A DNA stretch of 64,000 nucleotides, taken from NCBI RefSeq assembly GCF_048323655.1, contig NZ_JBLUWW010000001.1, positions 248,001 to 312,000 of the forward strand, written 5' to 3'. Shown piece after piece: positions 53,231-62,293 of this stretch; within the stretch, counting starts at the first letter, position 1, and each line of letters starts with the position of its first letter. This DNA comes from Salinimicrobium soli (GTDB lineage Bacteria; Bacteroidota; Bacteroidia; Flavobacteriales; Flavobacteriaceae). Under the pieces are notes generated by a model. It was not told the DNA's origin. It saw only the letters and a list, made by a program, of their open reading frames with translations, and made no database searches. The translations under genes were made by a program, and so were the position numbers.

Positions 53231-53247
53231 AAAGGAGTTCCTTTTTT
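53229..53247 (+). terminator. Terminator after the M24 gene
   Basis: AAAAAGG (53229-53235), loop AGTT, CCTTTTTT (53240-53247). The stem begins inside the stop codon. Confidence 0.65.
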
Positions 53248-53256
53248 ACCCTTTTT

Positions 53257-53301
53257 GAAGCCGCAGTTCATGATCTCTTATGATCCTGAATTAGCGGCTT
53301 C
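53257..53301 (+). other. Long imperfect hairpin between M24 and hydrolase genes
   Basis: GAAGCCGC (53257-53264) pairs with GCGGCTTC (53294-53301); inner TTCA/TGAA and GATC/GATC extend it to about 16 pairs. Only a weak T-run follows, so it may be a second terminator or a processing/regulatory structure for the hydrolase mRNA. Confidence 0.65.
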
Positions 53302-53319
53302 TTTGTATTAATCTAACCT

Positions 53320-54093
53320 ATGGAAATAACTTTTAAGGACACTAAAATTTATTACACCAGCCATGGAAGTGGACAACCCCTGGTGCTGTTGCACGGTTTC
53401 CTGGAATCTCACTTAATCTGGAAAGATTTTATTCCTGATTTCTCTAAATATGGGCAAGTAATCACCATTGACCTGCCGGGGCATGGCAATTCGGGATGTA
53501 TAGGCGAGGTACATTCCATGGAACTTATGGCAGAAGCTGTTCATGACGTACTTGAGGAATTGCAGATCCAAAAAAGCAATTTTATCGGACATTCCATGGG
53601 AGGTTATGTTACTCTGGCCTTCGCCGAAAAATATCCGGAAATGGTCCAGGATCTAATGCTTCTGAATTCTACTCCCGCAGCAGATTCCGAAGAAAAAAAA
53701 ATCAATCGTGACCGCTCTGTAGAAGTTGTTCAGAAAAATAAGAAAGCTTATATCAGCATGGCTATTTCAAATCTTTTGCCACCCGAGAACGATAAAAAAT
53801 TTTCAGAAGAGGTGCAGGAATTAAAAGACCGGGCCTATAGATCTGCCACAAAGGGAATTACGGCAGCATTAAAGGGAATGAAAGAACGAAAGGACCGGAC
53901 AAATGTCCTGAAGAACTTCAAACGGCATAAAGTTATAGTTGCCGGAAAAAGGGATCCCATCATGGATTGGGAAAAAATTAAAGCCCTCGCAGCGCAGTGT
54001 GGCTGCGACTTTTTCAGCTTTTCAGGGGGGCATTTATCCTACATAGAAAATAAAAATGAATTTTTTAAGTTATGTATTTCATCGATTAAATAG
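53320..54093 (+). CDS. Alpha/beta hydrolase
   Basis: 257 residues. LVLLHGFLESHLIWKDF provides the oxyanion region, DLPGHGNS follows, and GHSMGGYVTLAFAEKYP is the nucleophile elbow. The acid is probably in GKRDPIMDW and the His in SGGHLSYIEN. The substrate is unknown; it resembles BioH-type carboxylesterases and esterase YbfF in general fold. A role as a BioH replacement for biotin cannot be excluded, but nothing in context supports it. Confidence 0.88.
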   Translation: MEITFKDTKIYYTSHGSGQPLVLLHGFLESHLIWKDFIPDFSKYGQVITIDLPGHGNSGCIGEVHSMELMAEAVHDVLEELQIQKSNFIGHSMGGYVTLAFAEKYPEMVQDLMLLNSTPAADSEEKKINRDRSVEVVQKNKKAYISMAISNLLPPENDKKFSEEVQELKDRAYRSATKGITAALKGMKERKDRTNVLKNFKRHKVIVAGKRDPIMDWEKIKALAAQCGCDFFSFSGGHLSYIENKNEFFKLCISSIK

Positions 54094-54161
54094 TGTTTTT
54101 TGTCGATAATATAACAAAATTTTATACTTTTAAACACCTAACCCTACAAAATCAATGAGAT

Positions 54162-54419
54162 ATGGAAAAGAAACCCTCCAGCTTTCTGTTCTCTGTTGGT
54201 AGATTGATCTGCTACTTTTTTGGTCATCACCTGCAGGTGACGCACAAAATTACAGACCACATTTTTGAATATCGCTGCACGCGCTGCGCTCTGGAAATGA
54301 CCGACACAACGCAAGGAACGCTTGCGAGGCTCACTCCCAGGTTCAAAGAGACCAATGAACTGGTCGCTAAGATCTACCGAAGAAAATGTTCCAGAAAAGT
54401 GCTTTCTAAGGCTTCTTAA
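54162..54419 (+). CDS. Small cysteine-pair protein, possibly DUF1660-like
   Basis: 85 residues. RLICYFFGHHLQVTHKI and EYRCTRCALEM give a Cys-x3-Gly-His ... Cys-x2-Cys pattern that could bind zinc; this resembles the small DUF1660 proteins, some of which are phage-encoded. No other phage gene lies nearby. Ends with a 4-base overlap with the convergent thiL stop. Confidence 0.6.
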   Translation: MEKKPSSFLFSVGRLICYFFGHHLQVTHKITDHIFEYRCTRCALEMTDTTQGTLARLTPRFKETNELVAKIYRRKCSRKVLSKAS

Positions 54420-55468
54420 TCTTCTTTCCCCATCGCATTCCAGCCGCGGGCTATCAATTCGATCTTCTGATTGGCCCTGGTGATCAAATGCATCCTTTCG
54501 TTTTCTTCAGTCATATGCCCAATAATAGTGAAATTAGGGTTGCCTTTTATTTTATCAAAATCTGACTGAGCTACTGTAAACAGCAGTTCGTAATCTTCTC
54601 CACCATTCAGTGCAATTGTGGTACTGTCAAGTTGAAACTCTTCACATACCGATATAACGGCAGGATCTAACGGAATTTTTTCCTCGTAGAGATTTACCCC
54701 TGTTTTTGAATTTTTGCACAAGTGGATTGTTTCCGAAGAAAGGCCGTCACTTATATCGATCATGGATGTTGGCTTAAGGTCCAGAGCTTTAAAAAGTCCG
54801 GGGATATCTCTTCGGGCTTCGGGTTTAAGTTGCCGTTCTACCAGGTAGGTATAAGGTTCCAGGTCTGGCTGGGACTGAGGATTTACTTTAAAGACCTGTT
54901 TTTCACGTTCCAAAACCTGCAGCCCCATGTAAGCTGCTCCAAGGTCGCCGGTCACCACCAGCAGATCATTGACCTTCGCGCCACTTCTGTATACAATATC
55001 CTCTTTTTTGGCACTTCCCAAAGCAGTGATGCTGATGATCAATCCGGAAGTAGAAGAGGAGGTATCACCTCCAACTACGTCAACATTGTAGATCTTTGCC
55101 GCAAGAGCAATTCCTGAATACAATTCTTCAAGCGCTTCTACCGGAAAACGGTTAGAAACTGCGAACGATACCGTTATTTGCTCCGGAGTGGCATTCATCG
55201 CATACACATCTGACAAATTGACCATTACTGCCTTGTAACCCAAATGTTTCAGCGGCATATAAGAAAGGTCAAAATGTACACCTTCCACGAGTAGGTCTGT
55301 AGTTACAACAGTTTGTAGGTCTTTATGATCTATTACTGCAGCATCATCGCCTATTCCTTTCACTGTAGATTCCCTGTTTATCGGGAAACCCGATGTAAGG
55401 TGGTCTATGAGTCCAAACTCTCCATATTCAGATAAACTGGTTCTGCTTTCTTCACTATTCTGAAACAT
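54416..55468 (-). CDS. thiL: Thiamine-monophosphate kinase
   Basis: 350 residues, AIR-synthase-like fold. VKGIGDDAAVIDHKDL and TTDLLVEGVHFDLSYMP bind Mg-ATP; VGGDTSSSTSGLIISITALG and MIDISDGLSSETIHLC are further family motifs. It makes thiamine diphosphate. No other thiamine gene is near. A -7 box lies just upstream. Confidence 0.95.
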   Translation of the reverse strand: MFQNSEESRTSLSEYGEFGLIDHLTSGFPINRESTVKGIGDDAAVIDHKDLQTVVTTDLLVEGVHFDLSYMPLKHLGYKAVMVNLSDVYAMNATPEQITVSFAVSNRFPVEALEELYSGIALAAKIYNVDVVGGDTSSSTSGLIISITALGSAKKEDIVYRSGAKVNDLLVVTGDLGAAYMGLQVLEREKQVFKVNPQSQPDLEPYTYLVERQLKPEARRDIPGLFKALDLKPTSMIDISDGLSSETIHLCKNSKTGVNLYEEKIPLDPAVISVCEEFQLDSTTIALNGGEDYELLFTVAQSDFDKIKGNPNFTIIGHMTEENERMHLITRANQKIELIARGWNAMGKED

Positions 55469-55490
55469 ATTCTGCTGTGTTTAATGAGTG

Positions 55491-55520
55491 CAAAATTAAA
55501 GCTTATAAAATCAAATCAAG
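55491..55520 (-). promoter_or_regulatory. Candidate thiL promoter
   Basis: Minus strand CTTG (55520-55517), 18 bases, TAATTTTG (55498-55491), 23 bases before the ATG. Confidence 0.5.
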
Positions 55521-55714
55521 AGAGTTCTTCCAAAAATCAGGAAGTTTGGTCTGCCTTTTGCTCAAACTTATGCGAAGAAAAACAAATGTATTTGACAATC
55601 AATTTTTTAGCCTGCAAACGACCTTTTTAGAAATGGCCTTAATTAATAGCAACTGCTGATACTTGCATACCATTTTCTAATGCGTTTTAGCATGGTTAAA
55701 CATATTGTTTGTAT

Positions 55715-55722
55715 TATATTTG
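55715..55722 (+). promoter_or_regulatory. Candidate -7 box of the SUF operon
   Basis: TATATTTG followed by CAC, 32 bases before the sufA-like ATG. No IscR-like operator was recognised. Confidence 0.5.
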
Positions 55723-55753
55723 CACGTAATTTAGAATTAATCTTTATAAGAAT

Positions 55754-56083
55754 ATGATAAAGGTAAGCGAGAGTGCCAAAAAACGTATCTCAGACCTCAT
55801 GAAAGACGATGGTTACGACGCTTTGCGCGACTTTGTGAGAGTAGGTGTAAAAAGCGGAGGATGCTCCGGACTTTCCTATGAACTGAAGTTCGATAATTCC
55901 CAGAGCGAAGGCGATAAATTGATTGAAGACAATGGCATCAGGATCATTGTTGACAAAAAGAGCGTCCTGTATCTGGCCGGCACTATTTTAGAATACTCGG
56001 GTGGATTGAACGGAAAAGGTTTTGTGTTCAACAACCCCAACGCTCAGCGCACCTGTGGTTGTGGAGAAAGTTTTTCCCTGTAA
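55754..56083 (+). CDS. sufA: A-type Fe-S carrier protein (SufA/HesB family)
   Basis: 109 residues. The three conserved cysteines are C37 (SGGCSGLSYEL), C101 and C103 (RTCGCGESFSL). It accepts Fe-S clusters from the SUF scaffold and delivers them to targets. First gene of the operon; a 127-base gap with a small hairpin (56113-56128) separates it from sufB, so some independent control is possible. IscA/SufA naming is by context. Confidence 0.92.
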   Translation: MIKVSESAKKRISDLMKDDGYDALRDFVRVGVKSGGCSGLSYELKFDNSQSEGDKLIEDNGIRIIVDKKSVLYLAGTILEYSGGLNGKGFVFNNPNAQRTCGCGESFSL

Positions 56084-56210
56084 CACTTCGGAAGGAGCAT
56101 TTTTTAAATGTTTCCATCTAAAAATGGAGTTTTAGGTTCTCCAAAACTTTGATTAAAGAGCAGACGGTAGAGGCCTGAAGCTTGAACCTTAAATTTTGAA
56201 TTGACAAAAC

Positions 56211-57656
56211 ATGGCATATACTGAAGACGATTTAAAAAAGGAACTCGACAATAAGGAGTATAAGTATGGATTTTATACCGATATAGAATCTGACACCTTT
56301 CCTGTTGGGCTTAATGAAGATATAGTTCGGGCTATTTCTCTGAAGAAGAATGAGCCGGAATGGATGACTAACTGGCGCCTGGAGGCTTTTAAAGCCTGGA
56401 AGGAAATGATTGAGCCGGAGTGGGCCAATGTGCATTACGAAAAACCCAATTTTCAGAACATTTCTTATTACTCGGCTCCCAACAAAAAGCCGAAGTATGA
56501 TAGTCTGGATGAAGTAGATCCTGAATTGCTGGATACTTTTAAGAGACTTGGTATTTCACTGGACGAGCAAAAGAAACTGGCAGGAGTTGCAGTTGACGTG
56601 GTAATGGATTCAGTATCTGTAACCACCACGTTCAAAAAGACACTTGCTGAAAAAGGTATTATTTTCTGTTCTATTTCTGAAGCTATTCAGGAACACCCGG
56701 AACTGGTGAAAAAATATATTGGTACGGTTGTACCTCAAAAAGATAATTTTTACGCGGCATTAAATTCCGCAGTATTTAGCGACGGTTCGTTCTGCTATAT
56801 TCCGAAAGGGGTAAGATGTCCCATGGAACTTTCTACTTATTTCCGAATTAATCAGGCGGGAACTGGACAGTTTGAGAGAACTCTTGTAATTGCCGATGAA
56901 GGCAGTTATGTAAGTTATCTCGAAGGTTGTACCGCTCCATCACGTGATGAGAACCAGTTGCACGCAGCAGTGGTGGAACTCATCGCACTTGATAATGCTG
57001 AAATTAAATACTCCACTGTACAGAACTGGTTCCCCGGGGACAAGGAAGGTAAAGGAGGAGTTTACAACTTCGTAACAAAACGCGGAATTTGTGAAAAGAA
57101 TTCCAAGATCAGCTGGACCCAGGTAGAAACCGGATCTGCAGTGACCTGGAAATATCCGTCTTGCATATTGAAAGGGGACAACTCTGTAGGGGAATTTTAT
57201 TCCATTGCCTTGACCAACAATTATCAGCAGGCAGATACAGGAACCAAAATGATCCACATTGGAAAGAACACCAAGAGTACGATCATTTCAAAGGGTATTT
57301 CTGCGGGGCATTCTCAAAACAGCTACCGCGGACTTGTACAGATCAACAGCCGGGCTGACAATGCCAGGAACTTTTCTCAATGTGATTCCCTGTTGATGGG
57401 AAATAAATGTGGAGCACATACCTTCCCGTACATTGAAGCAAAGAACAAAACTGCAAAGGTAGAGCACGAGGCGACTACCAGTAAGATCGGGGAAGACCAG
57501 ATCTTTTACTGCAATCAGCGCGGGATCGATACTGAAAAGGCCATCGCTTTGATCGTTAATGGATTTAGTAAAGAAGTGCTGAATAAACTGCCGATGGAAT
57601 TCGCGGTGGAGGCACAAAAACTATTAGAAATCTCCCTTGAGGGATCTGTAGGATAA
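56211..57656 (+). CDS. sufB: Fe-S scaffold subunit SufB
   Basis: 481 residues, full length. YIPKGVRCPMELSTYFRIN, GSYVSYLEGCTAPSRDENQLH, SQNSYRGLVQI and the C-terminal QCDSLLMGNKCGAHTFPYIE are hallmarks of SufB, including the cysteine on which clusters are assembled. It forms SufBC2D with the downstream products. Confidence 0.97.
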   Translation: MAYTEDDLKKELDNKEYKYGFYTDIESDTFPVGLNEDIVRAISLKKNEPEWMTNWRLEAFKAWKEMIEPEWANVHYEKPNFQNISYYSAPNKKPKYDSLDEVDPELLDTFKRLGISLDEQKKLAGVAVDVVMDSVSVTTTFKKTLAEKGIIFCSISEAIQEHPELVKKYIGTVVPQKDNFYAALNSAVFSDGSFCYIPKGVRCPMELSTYFRINQAGTGQFERTLVIADEGSYVSYLEGCTAPSRDENQLHAAVVELIALDNAEIKYSTVQNWFPGDKEGKGGVYNFVTKRGICEKNSKISWTQVETGSAVTWKYPSCILKGDNSVGEFYSIALTNNYQQADTGTKMIHIGKNTKSTIISKGISAGHSQNSYRGLVQINSRADNARNFSQCDSLLMGNKCGAHTFPYIEAKNKTAKVEHEATTSKIGEDQIFYCNQRGIDTEKAIALIVNGFSKEVLNKLPMEFAVEAQKLLEISLEGSVG

Positions 57657-57663
57657 ACACGAG

Positions 57664-58077
57664 ATGGGAAAAAAACTATTAGCAGTATTACTTATCGTTT
57701 TCACATTTGCCGCCTGCGGGGATGACAGCAAGGAAGAAGAAGTCACGCCGGCAGTCAATGAAGTAGCTCAGGACAGCCTGAAGACAATTGAAGGCGAATT
57801 TATTTACCTGGCCGATGCGGCTGTTTTGAAAGGAAAAGATTTCATCTACGGAGTTGAATTGGATTCAGTATCCATGGAACTGGTAGAAAAAGTAGAACCT
57901 TTAAAAAGAGATGAATTTGATATGATCCCGGTAGTAGTTAGAGCGAAAATAATTCAGAATCCCGGACCGGAAGGTTGGGATGAACTGGCTCAAATTAGAG
58001 AGATCATCAGAATACCGAAGAAAAATGTGGACAGCGCTAAAGTACCTGCCCAAAATAATAATGAAGAGCTAGATTAA
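57664..58077 (+). CDS. Small lipoprotein inserted between sufB and sufC
   Basis: 137 residues. Lipobox LLIVFTFAACGDD with Cys18 gives a predicted lipoprotein, followed by an acidic linker and a compact beta-rich domain (GEFIYLADAAVLKGKDFIYG, then IPVVVRAKIIQNPGPEGWDE). I recognise no named family. It is 7 bases after sufB and 24 before sufC, so it is clearly cotranscribed with a cytoplasmic Fe-S system, although it should be exported. The role is unknown. Confidence 0.75.
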   Translation: MGKKLLAVLLIVFTFAACGDDSKEEEVTPAVNEVAQDSLKTIEGEFIYLADAAVLKGKDFIYGVELDSVSMELVEKVEPLKRDEFDMIPVVVRAKIIQNPGPEGWDELAQIREIIRIPKKNVDSAKVPAQNNNEELD

Positions 58078-58101
58078 TAATCTGCACATATACAACACGT
58101 T

Positions 58102-58854
58102 ATGCTTAAAATAAAGAATTTACACGCCAAAGTAGAAGGCCTGAAAATATTGAAAGGGATAGACCTGGAGATCAACGCAGGAGAAGTTCATGCTATTATG
58201 GGCCCTAACGGATCCGGAAAAAGTACTCTTTCCTCAGTAATTGCGGGAAAAGAAGAATATGAAGTCACCCGTGGGGAGATCATCATGGAAGGCGAAGATC
58301 TTACCCAGTTTGATCCTGAAGAAAGAGCTCACAAAGGAGTTTTCCTTTCTTTTCAGTATCCTGTGGAAATTCCGGGAGTGACCGTTACCAACTTCATGAG
58401 AACGGTTATCAATGCCAATAGAAAAGCAAAAGGCCTGGAAGATATGCCGGCCAATGAAATGCTGAAGAAGATCAGGGAGAAATCTGAACTTTTGGAAATA
58501 GATCGTAAATTCCTTTCGAGGTCTTTGAACGAAGGCTTTTCCGGAGGAGAGAAAAAGAGAAATGAGATCTTTCAAATGGCAATGCTGGAACCGAAACTGG
58601 CTATTTTGGATGAGACCGATTCAGGTCTGGATATCGATGCCCTTCGAATTGTTGCCAACGGGGTGAACAAACTGAAGCGACCCGACAATGCTACTTTGGT
58701 CATTACCCACTACCAAAGACTACTGGATTATATTATCCCTGACTATGTTCACGTAATGCTGGACGGAAAGATCGTGAAGTCCGGAACCAAAGAACTTGCT
58801 TACGAGCTTGAAGAAAAAGGTTACGACTGGATCAAGGAAGAAGTAGGCGCATAA
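58102..58854 (+). CDS. sufC: Fe-S assembly ATPase SufC
   Basis: 250 residues. ABC-type ATPase with Walker A GPNGSGKS at 34-41, signature GFSGGEKKRNEI and Walker B LAILDETDSGLDID. It drives conformational change of SufBCD. Confidence 0.97.
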   Translation: MLKIKNLHAKVEGLKILKGIDLEINAGEVHAIMGPNGSGKSTLSSVIAGKEEYEVTRGEIIMEGEDLTQFDPEERAHKGVFLSFQYPVEIPGVTVTNFMRTVINANRKAKGLEDMPANEMLKKIREKSELLEIDRKFLSRSLNEGFSGGEKKRNEIFQMAMLEPKLAILDETDSGLDIDALRIVANGVNKLKRPDNATLVITHYQRLLDYIIPDYVHVMLDGKIVKSGTKELAYELEEKGYDWIKEEVGA

Positions 58855-58911
58855 TTTCTTCGGAAAATATGCCCGTAATTTTCCCTTTTTGGGAGGACAA
58901 TATTGAATAAC

Positions 58912-60225
58912 ATGGAATTAAAAGATAAATTACTATCCTCTTTTCTGGCTTTTGAAGAGAACGTGAATATGCATTCAGACATTCACGAGATCCGAAGCCG
59001 TGCGATAAAGGATTTTGAAGCGAATGGTTTTCCAACCCGTAAGCAGGAAGCCTGGAAATACACTTCGCTCAATAAGATCCTGAAGTACGATTATACCGTA
59101 TTTCCGAAGAAAGAGGACACTATAGACTACAGGGACGTAGAAAAATATTTCATCGACGAGATCGACACTTACAAGATCGTTTTCATCGACGGGATCTATT
59201 CTTCGCATCTTTCAGCCACTACGCATGACAAGATCGATGCCTGCCTGATGTCTTCGGCAATGAACAGTTCAAAGTACAAGCCGGTACTGGATAACTACTT
59301 TAACAAAATAGCGCCACAGGAAAGTCTTACTTCCCTGAATACCGCTTTTTCAAGAGAGGGTGCGTACATTCACATTCCGAAGAATACTATGGCAGACAAG
59401 CCTATTCAGATCCTGAATTTTTCTACCGGAAATGAATCGGCACTGATGGTGCAGCCCCGCAACCTGATCGTGGTGGAAGAAAACTCACACGTTCAGATCA
59501 TTGAAAGACATCAAAGCCTGACAGATCACCCGGTATTGACCAATTCGGTAACCGAGATCTATGCCGATAAACGTGCTATTGTTGATTACTATAAGATCCA
59601 GAACGATAACCGAACTGCTTCCCTGATCGATAATACCTTTATTGAACAGCATCAGGAAAGTTTTTGCTCTGTGCATACGTTTTCTTTCGGCGGAAATATC
59701 ACCAGGAATAACCTGAACTTCTACCAAAAAGGAGAAAGAATTGACTCTACCTTGAAGGGAGTAACAGTGATCGAAGGGAAACAGCATGTTGACCACAATA
59801 CTCTGGTGCACCATAAAGAACCAAATTGCGAGAGCCACCAGGATTATAAAGGAGTTTTCTGTGAAAGCGCTACCGGCGTTTTCAACGGAAAGATCATCGT
59901 GGATCAAAAAGCGCAAAAAACGAATGCTTTTCAGGCGAACAATAACATTCTACTGGACGACAAAGCCACGATCAACTCAAAACCTCAGCTGGAGATCTTT
60001 GCAGATGACGTGAAATGTAGCCATGGATGTACTATTGGGCAGTTGGATGATGAAGCTTTGTTCTACCTGCGTTCGCGCGGAATTCCGATGAAAGAGGCCA
60101 GGGCTTTGCTGATGTATGCCTTCGCCAACAACGTGCTTGAGAGTGTGAAAATTCCGGAGCTAAAGAAAAGGATCAATAAAATAATAGCTGAGAAGCTGGG
60201 AGTAAATGTAGGTTACAACCTGTAA
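58912..60225 (+). CDS. sufD: Fe-S scaffold subunit SufD
   Basis: 437 residues from ATG at 58912; a TTG three codons earlier is open. KQEAWKYTSLNKIL, the beta-helix core, QTNAFQANNNILLDDKATINS-like (KTNAFQANNNILL) and CSHGCTIGQLDDEALFYLRS near the C-terminus identify SufD. Confidence 0.96.
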   Translation: MELKDKLLSSFLAFEENVNMHSDIHEIRSRAIKDFEANGFPTRKQEAWKYTSLNKILKYDYTVFPKKEDTIDYRDVEKYFIDEIDTYKIVFIDGIYSSHLSATTHDKIDACLMSSAMNSSKYKPVLDNYFNKIAPQESLTSLNTAFSREGAYIHIPKNTMADKPIQILNFSTGNESALMVQPRNLIVVEENSHVQIIERHQSLTDHPVLTNSVTEIYADKRAIVDYYKIQNDNRTASLIDNTFIEQHQESFCSVHTFSFGGNITRNNLNFYQKGERIDSTLKGVTVIEGKQHVDHNTLVHHKEPNCESHQDYKGVFCESATGVFNGKIIVDQKAQKTNAFQANNNILLDDKATINSKPQLEIFADDVKCSHGCTIGQLDDEALFYLRSRGIPMKEARALLMYAFANNVLESVKIPELKKRINKIIAEKLGVNVGYNL

Positions 60226-60246
60226 TCCTCAACCAAAAAGTTTTAG

Positions 60247-61485
60247 ATGAAAGTTGCTGCTGAAAAAGTGAATTTTGATGTTGAATCCATTCGAAAGGAT
60301 TTTCCTATTCTCTCGAGAACAGTCAATGGAAAACCATTGGTCTACTTCGACAATGCCGCAACTTCTCAGACTCCGCAGCAGGTGATCGATGCTATAACCG
60401 ATTACTACACACGGTACAATGCGAATATTCATCGCGGAGTTCACACCCTATCTCAAGAAGCCACAGATGCATATGAGCAGGCGCGGATTAAGATCCAGAA
60501 GCATTTTAATGCAGCTAAGGCTCACGAAATAATTTTTACCGCAGGAACCACGCACGCAATCAACCTGGTTGCCAATGGTTTTGCTTCCCTTCTGAAAAAA
60601 GGTGATGAGATCATTGTTTCTGCACTTGAGCACCACTCCAACATTGTGCCGTGGCAAATGCTCTGCGAGCGCACGGGAGCTGTGTTGAAGGTGATTCCCA
60701 TGAATGAGGATGGTTCTCTAAAAATGGCAGATTATGAAGCCTTTCTTTCTAAAAAGACCAAACTGGTCTTTGTGAACCACGTCTCCAATGCATTGGGTAC
60801 TGTAAATCCTATAAAGGAGATCATTGAAAAAGCCCATTCCGTTGATGCGGCCGTTTTGATAGACGGAGCACAGGCCGCTCCACATATCAAAGCAGATGTG
60901 CAGGAGCTGGATGCCGACTTCTATGTAGTTTCAGCTCATAAAATGTGTGGACCTACCGGAGTTGGAATGCTCTACGGAAAAGAAAAATGGCTAAAAGAGC
61001 TTCCTCCATACCAGGGAGGAGGGGAAATGATCGCCACCGTAACTTTTGAAAAGACCACCTATGCCGATCTGCCCCATAAATTTGAGGCAGGAACACCAAA
61101 CATTTGTGGCGGAATAGCTTTTGGCGCTGCGTTGGATTATATGAATTCCATAGGCTTTGACAATATAGCTGCCTATGAGCAGGAGCTGTTGGAGTACGCC
61201 ACTGAGAAACTCCTGGAGATAGAAGACCTAAAGATCTACGGACTTTCAAAAGAAAAAACAGCGGTTATATCTTTTAACATAGGAGAAATTCATCCCTATG
61301 ATATTGGAACGATAATCGATAAATTGGGGATCGCGGTACGCACCGGGCACCATTGTGCACAGCCGGTAATGGACTTTTATAAGATCCCCGGTACGGTTCG
61401 CGCATCTTTTGCCTTTTACAATACTAAAGAGGAAATAGATATTTTTGTTGAAGCCGTGAAAAGGGCAAAAAACATGTTGTCTTAA
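60247..61485 (+). CDS. sufS: Cysteine desulfurase SufS
   Basis: 412 residues, class V aminotransferase fold. PLP lysine K232 (VVSAHKMCGPTG) and the persulfide Cys370 (RTGHHCAQPVM) in the group II loop. It supplies sulfur to SufE, encoded next. Confidence 0.97.
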   Translation: MKVAAEKVNFDVESIRKDFPILSRTVNGKPLVYFDNAATSQTPQQVIDAITDYYTRYNANIHRGVHTLSQEATDAYEQARIKIQKHFNAAKAHEIIFTAGTTHAINLVANGFASLLKKGDEIIVSALEHHSNIVPWQMLCERTGAVLKVIPMNEDGSLKMADYEAFLSKKTKLVFVNHVSNALGTVNPIKEIIEKAHSVDAAVLIDGAQAAPHIKADVQELDADFYVVSAHKMCGPTGVGMLYGKEKWLKELPPYQGGGEMIATVTFEKTTYADLPHKFEAGTPNICGGIAFGAALDYMNSIGFDNIAAYEQELLEYATEKLLEIEDLKIYGLSKEKTAVISFNIGEIHPYDIGTIIDKLGIAVRTGHHCAQPVMDFYKIPGTVRASFAFYNTKEEIDIFVEAVKRAKNMLS

Positions 61486-61533
61486 AAACGCATTTTTGGA
61501 GACTCTTGTTTCCGATGATTAAAATCAAAAACT

Positions 61534-61959
61534 GTGAGTACAATAAAAGAAATACAGAACGAGATCGTAGACGAATTCGAAATGTTCGACGACTGGATGC
61601 AGCGTTACGAACATATGATCGAGCTCGGTAAATCTCTTCCACTGATAGAGGAAAAATATAAGACTGAAGATAACCTGATCAAAGGATGTCAAAGCAAGGT
61701 GTGGGTTCATGCGGAAATGGAAGACGAAAAACTCATTTTTACAGCCGATAGCGATGCGATCATCACAAAAGGGATTATTGCTATCCTTATCAGGGCTTTT
61801 TCAAATCAGCATCCAAAGGATATTATTGATGCTGACACCCAATTCATTGATGAAATAGGACTTAAGGAGCACCTTTCTCCTACCCGTGCAAATGGTTTGG
61901 TAAGTATGATCAAGCAGTTGAAAATGTATGCAGTAGCATATCAAACACAGTTAAATTAA
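61534..61959 (+). CDS. sufE: Sulfur-transfer protein SufE
   Basis: 141 residues starting with GTG. The acceptor cysteine is C52 in IKGCQSKVWVHA. It takes persulfide sulfur from SufS Cys370. The stop is 1 base before the DUF59 start. Confidence 0.96.
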   Translation: MSTIKEIQNEIVDEFEMFDDWMQRYEHMIELGKSLPLIEEKYKTEDNLIKGCQSKVWVHAEMEDEKLIFTADSDAIITKGIIAILIRAFSNQHPKDIIDADTQFIDEIGLKEHLSPTRANGLVSMIKQLKMYAVAYQTQLN

Positions 61960-61960
61960 A

Positions 61961-62284
61961 ATGGAACACGCAAAAAATTCAGAGGTTTTAGGTGAAAAGA
62001 TCGTAACGGTCCTCAAGACTATTTATGATCCTGAGATCCCTGTTGATATATACGAATTGGGACTTATCTACGATGTCATGGTAAGCACAGACAATGAGAT
62101 CAAGGTGCTAATGACCCTCACCACTCCTAACTGTCCCGTGGCAGAATCCCTGCCTATGGAAGTGGAGGAAAAGATAAAATCTATGGACGAGGTAACAGAC
62201 TGTGAAGTGGAGATCACATTTGACCCGCCTTGGAGTCAGGACCTTATGAGTGAGGAAGCCAAACTCGAACTTGGAATGCTATAA
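61961..62284 (+). CDS. DUF59/MIP18-family Fe-S maturation factor (SufT-like)
   Basis: 107 residues. IYDPEIPVDIYELGLIYDV and TTPNCPVAESLP with conserved Cys58 are hallmarks of the MIP18/SufT group, which helps load Fe-S clusters. It is the short single-domain form, coupled to sufE (1-base gap). The C-terminal VTFDPPWS-like EITFDPPWSQDLMSEEAK is typical. Confidence 0.94.
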   Translation: MEHAKNSEVLGEKIVTVLKTIYDPEIPVDIYELGLIYDVMVSTDNEIKVLMTLTTPNCPVAESLPMEVEEKIKSMDEVTDCEVEITFDPPWSQDLMSEEAKLELGML

Positions 62285-62293
62285 AGAATTGGT

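Noticed and set aside
53320..54093. Assigning this hydrolase as BioH to complete the biotin pathway
   Set aside because: Fold and GHSMGG alone are shared by many esterases; it is 45 kb from the bio genes and has no biotin-linked neighbour.
54162..54419. Prophage remnant around the DUF1660-like gene
   Set aside because: No integrase, structural genes, att repeats or composition change nearby.
55477..55659. 60-codon open frame upstream of the SUF operon
   Set aside because: It overlaps the thiL promoter region, has no family resemblance and low-complexity composition; treated as intergenic.
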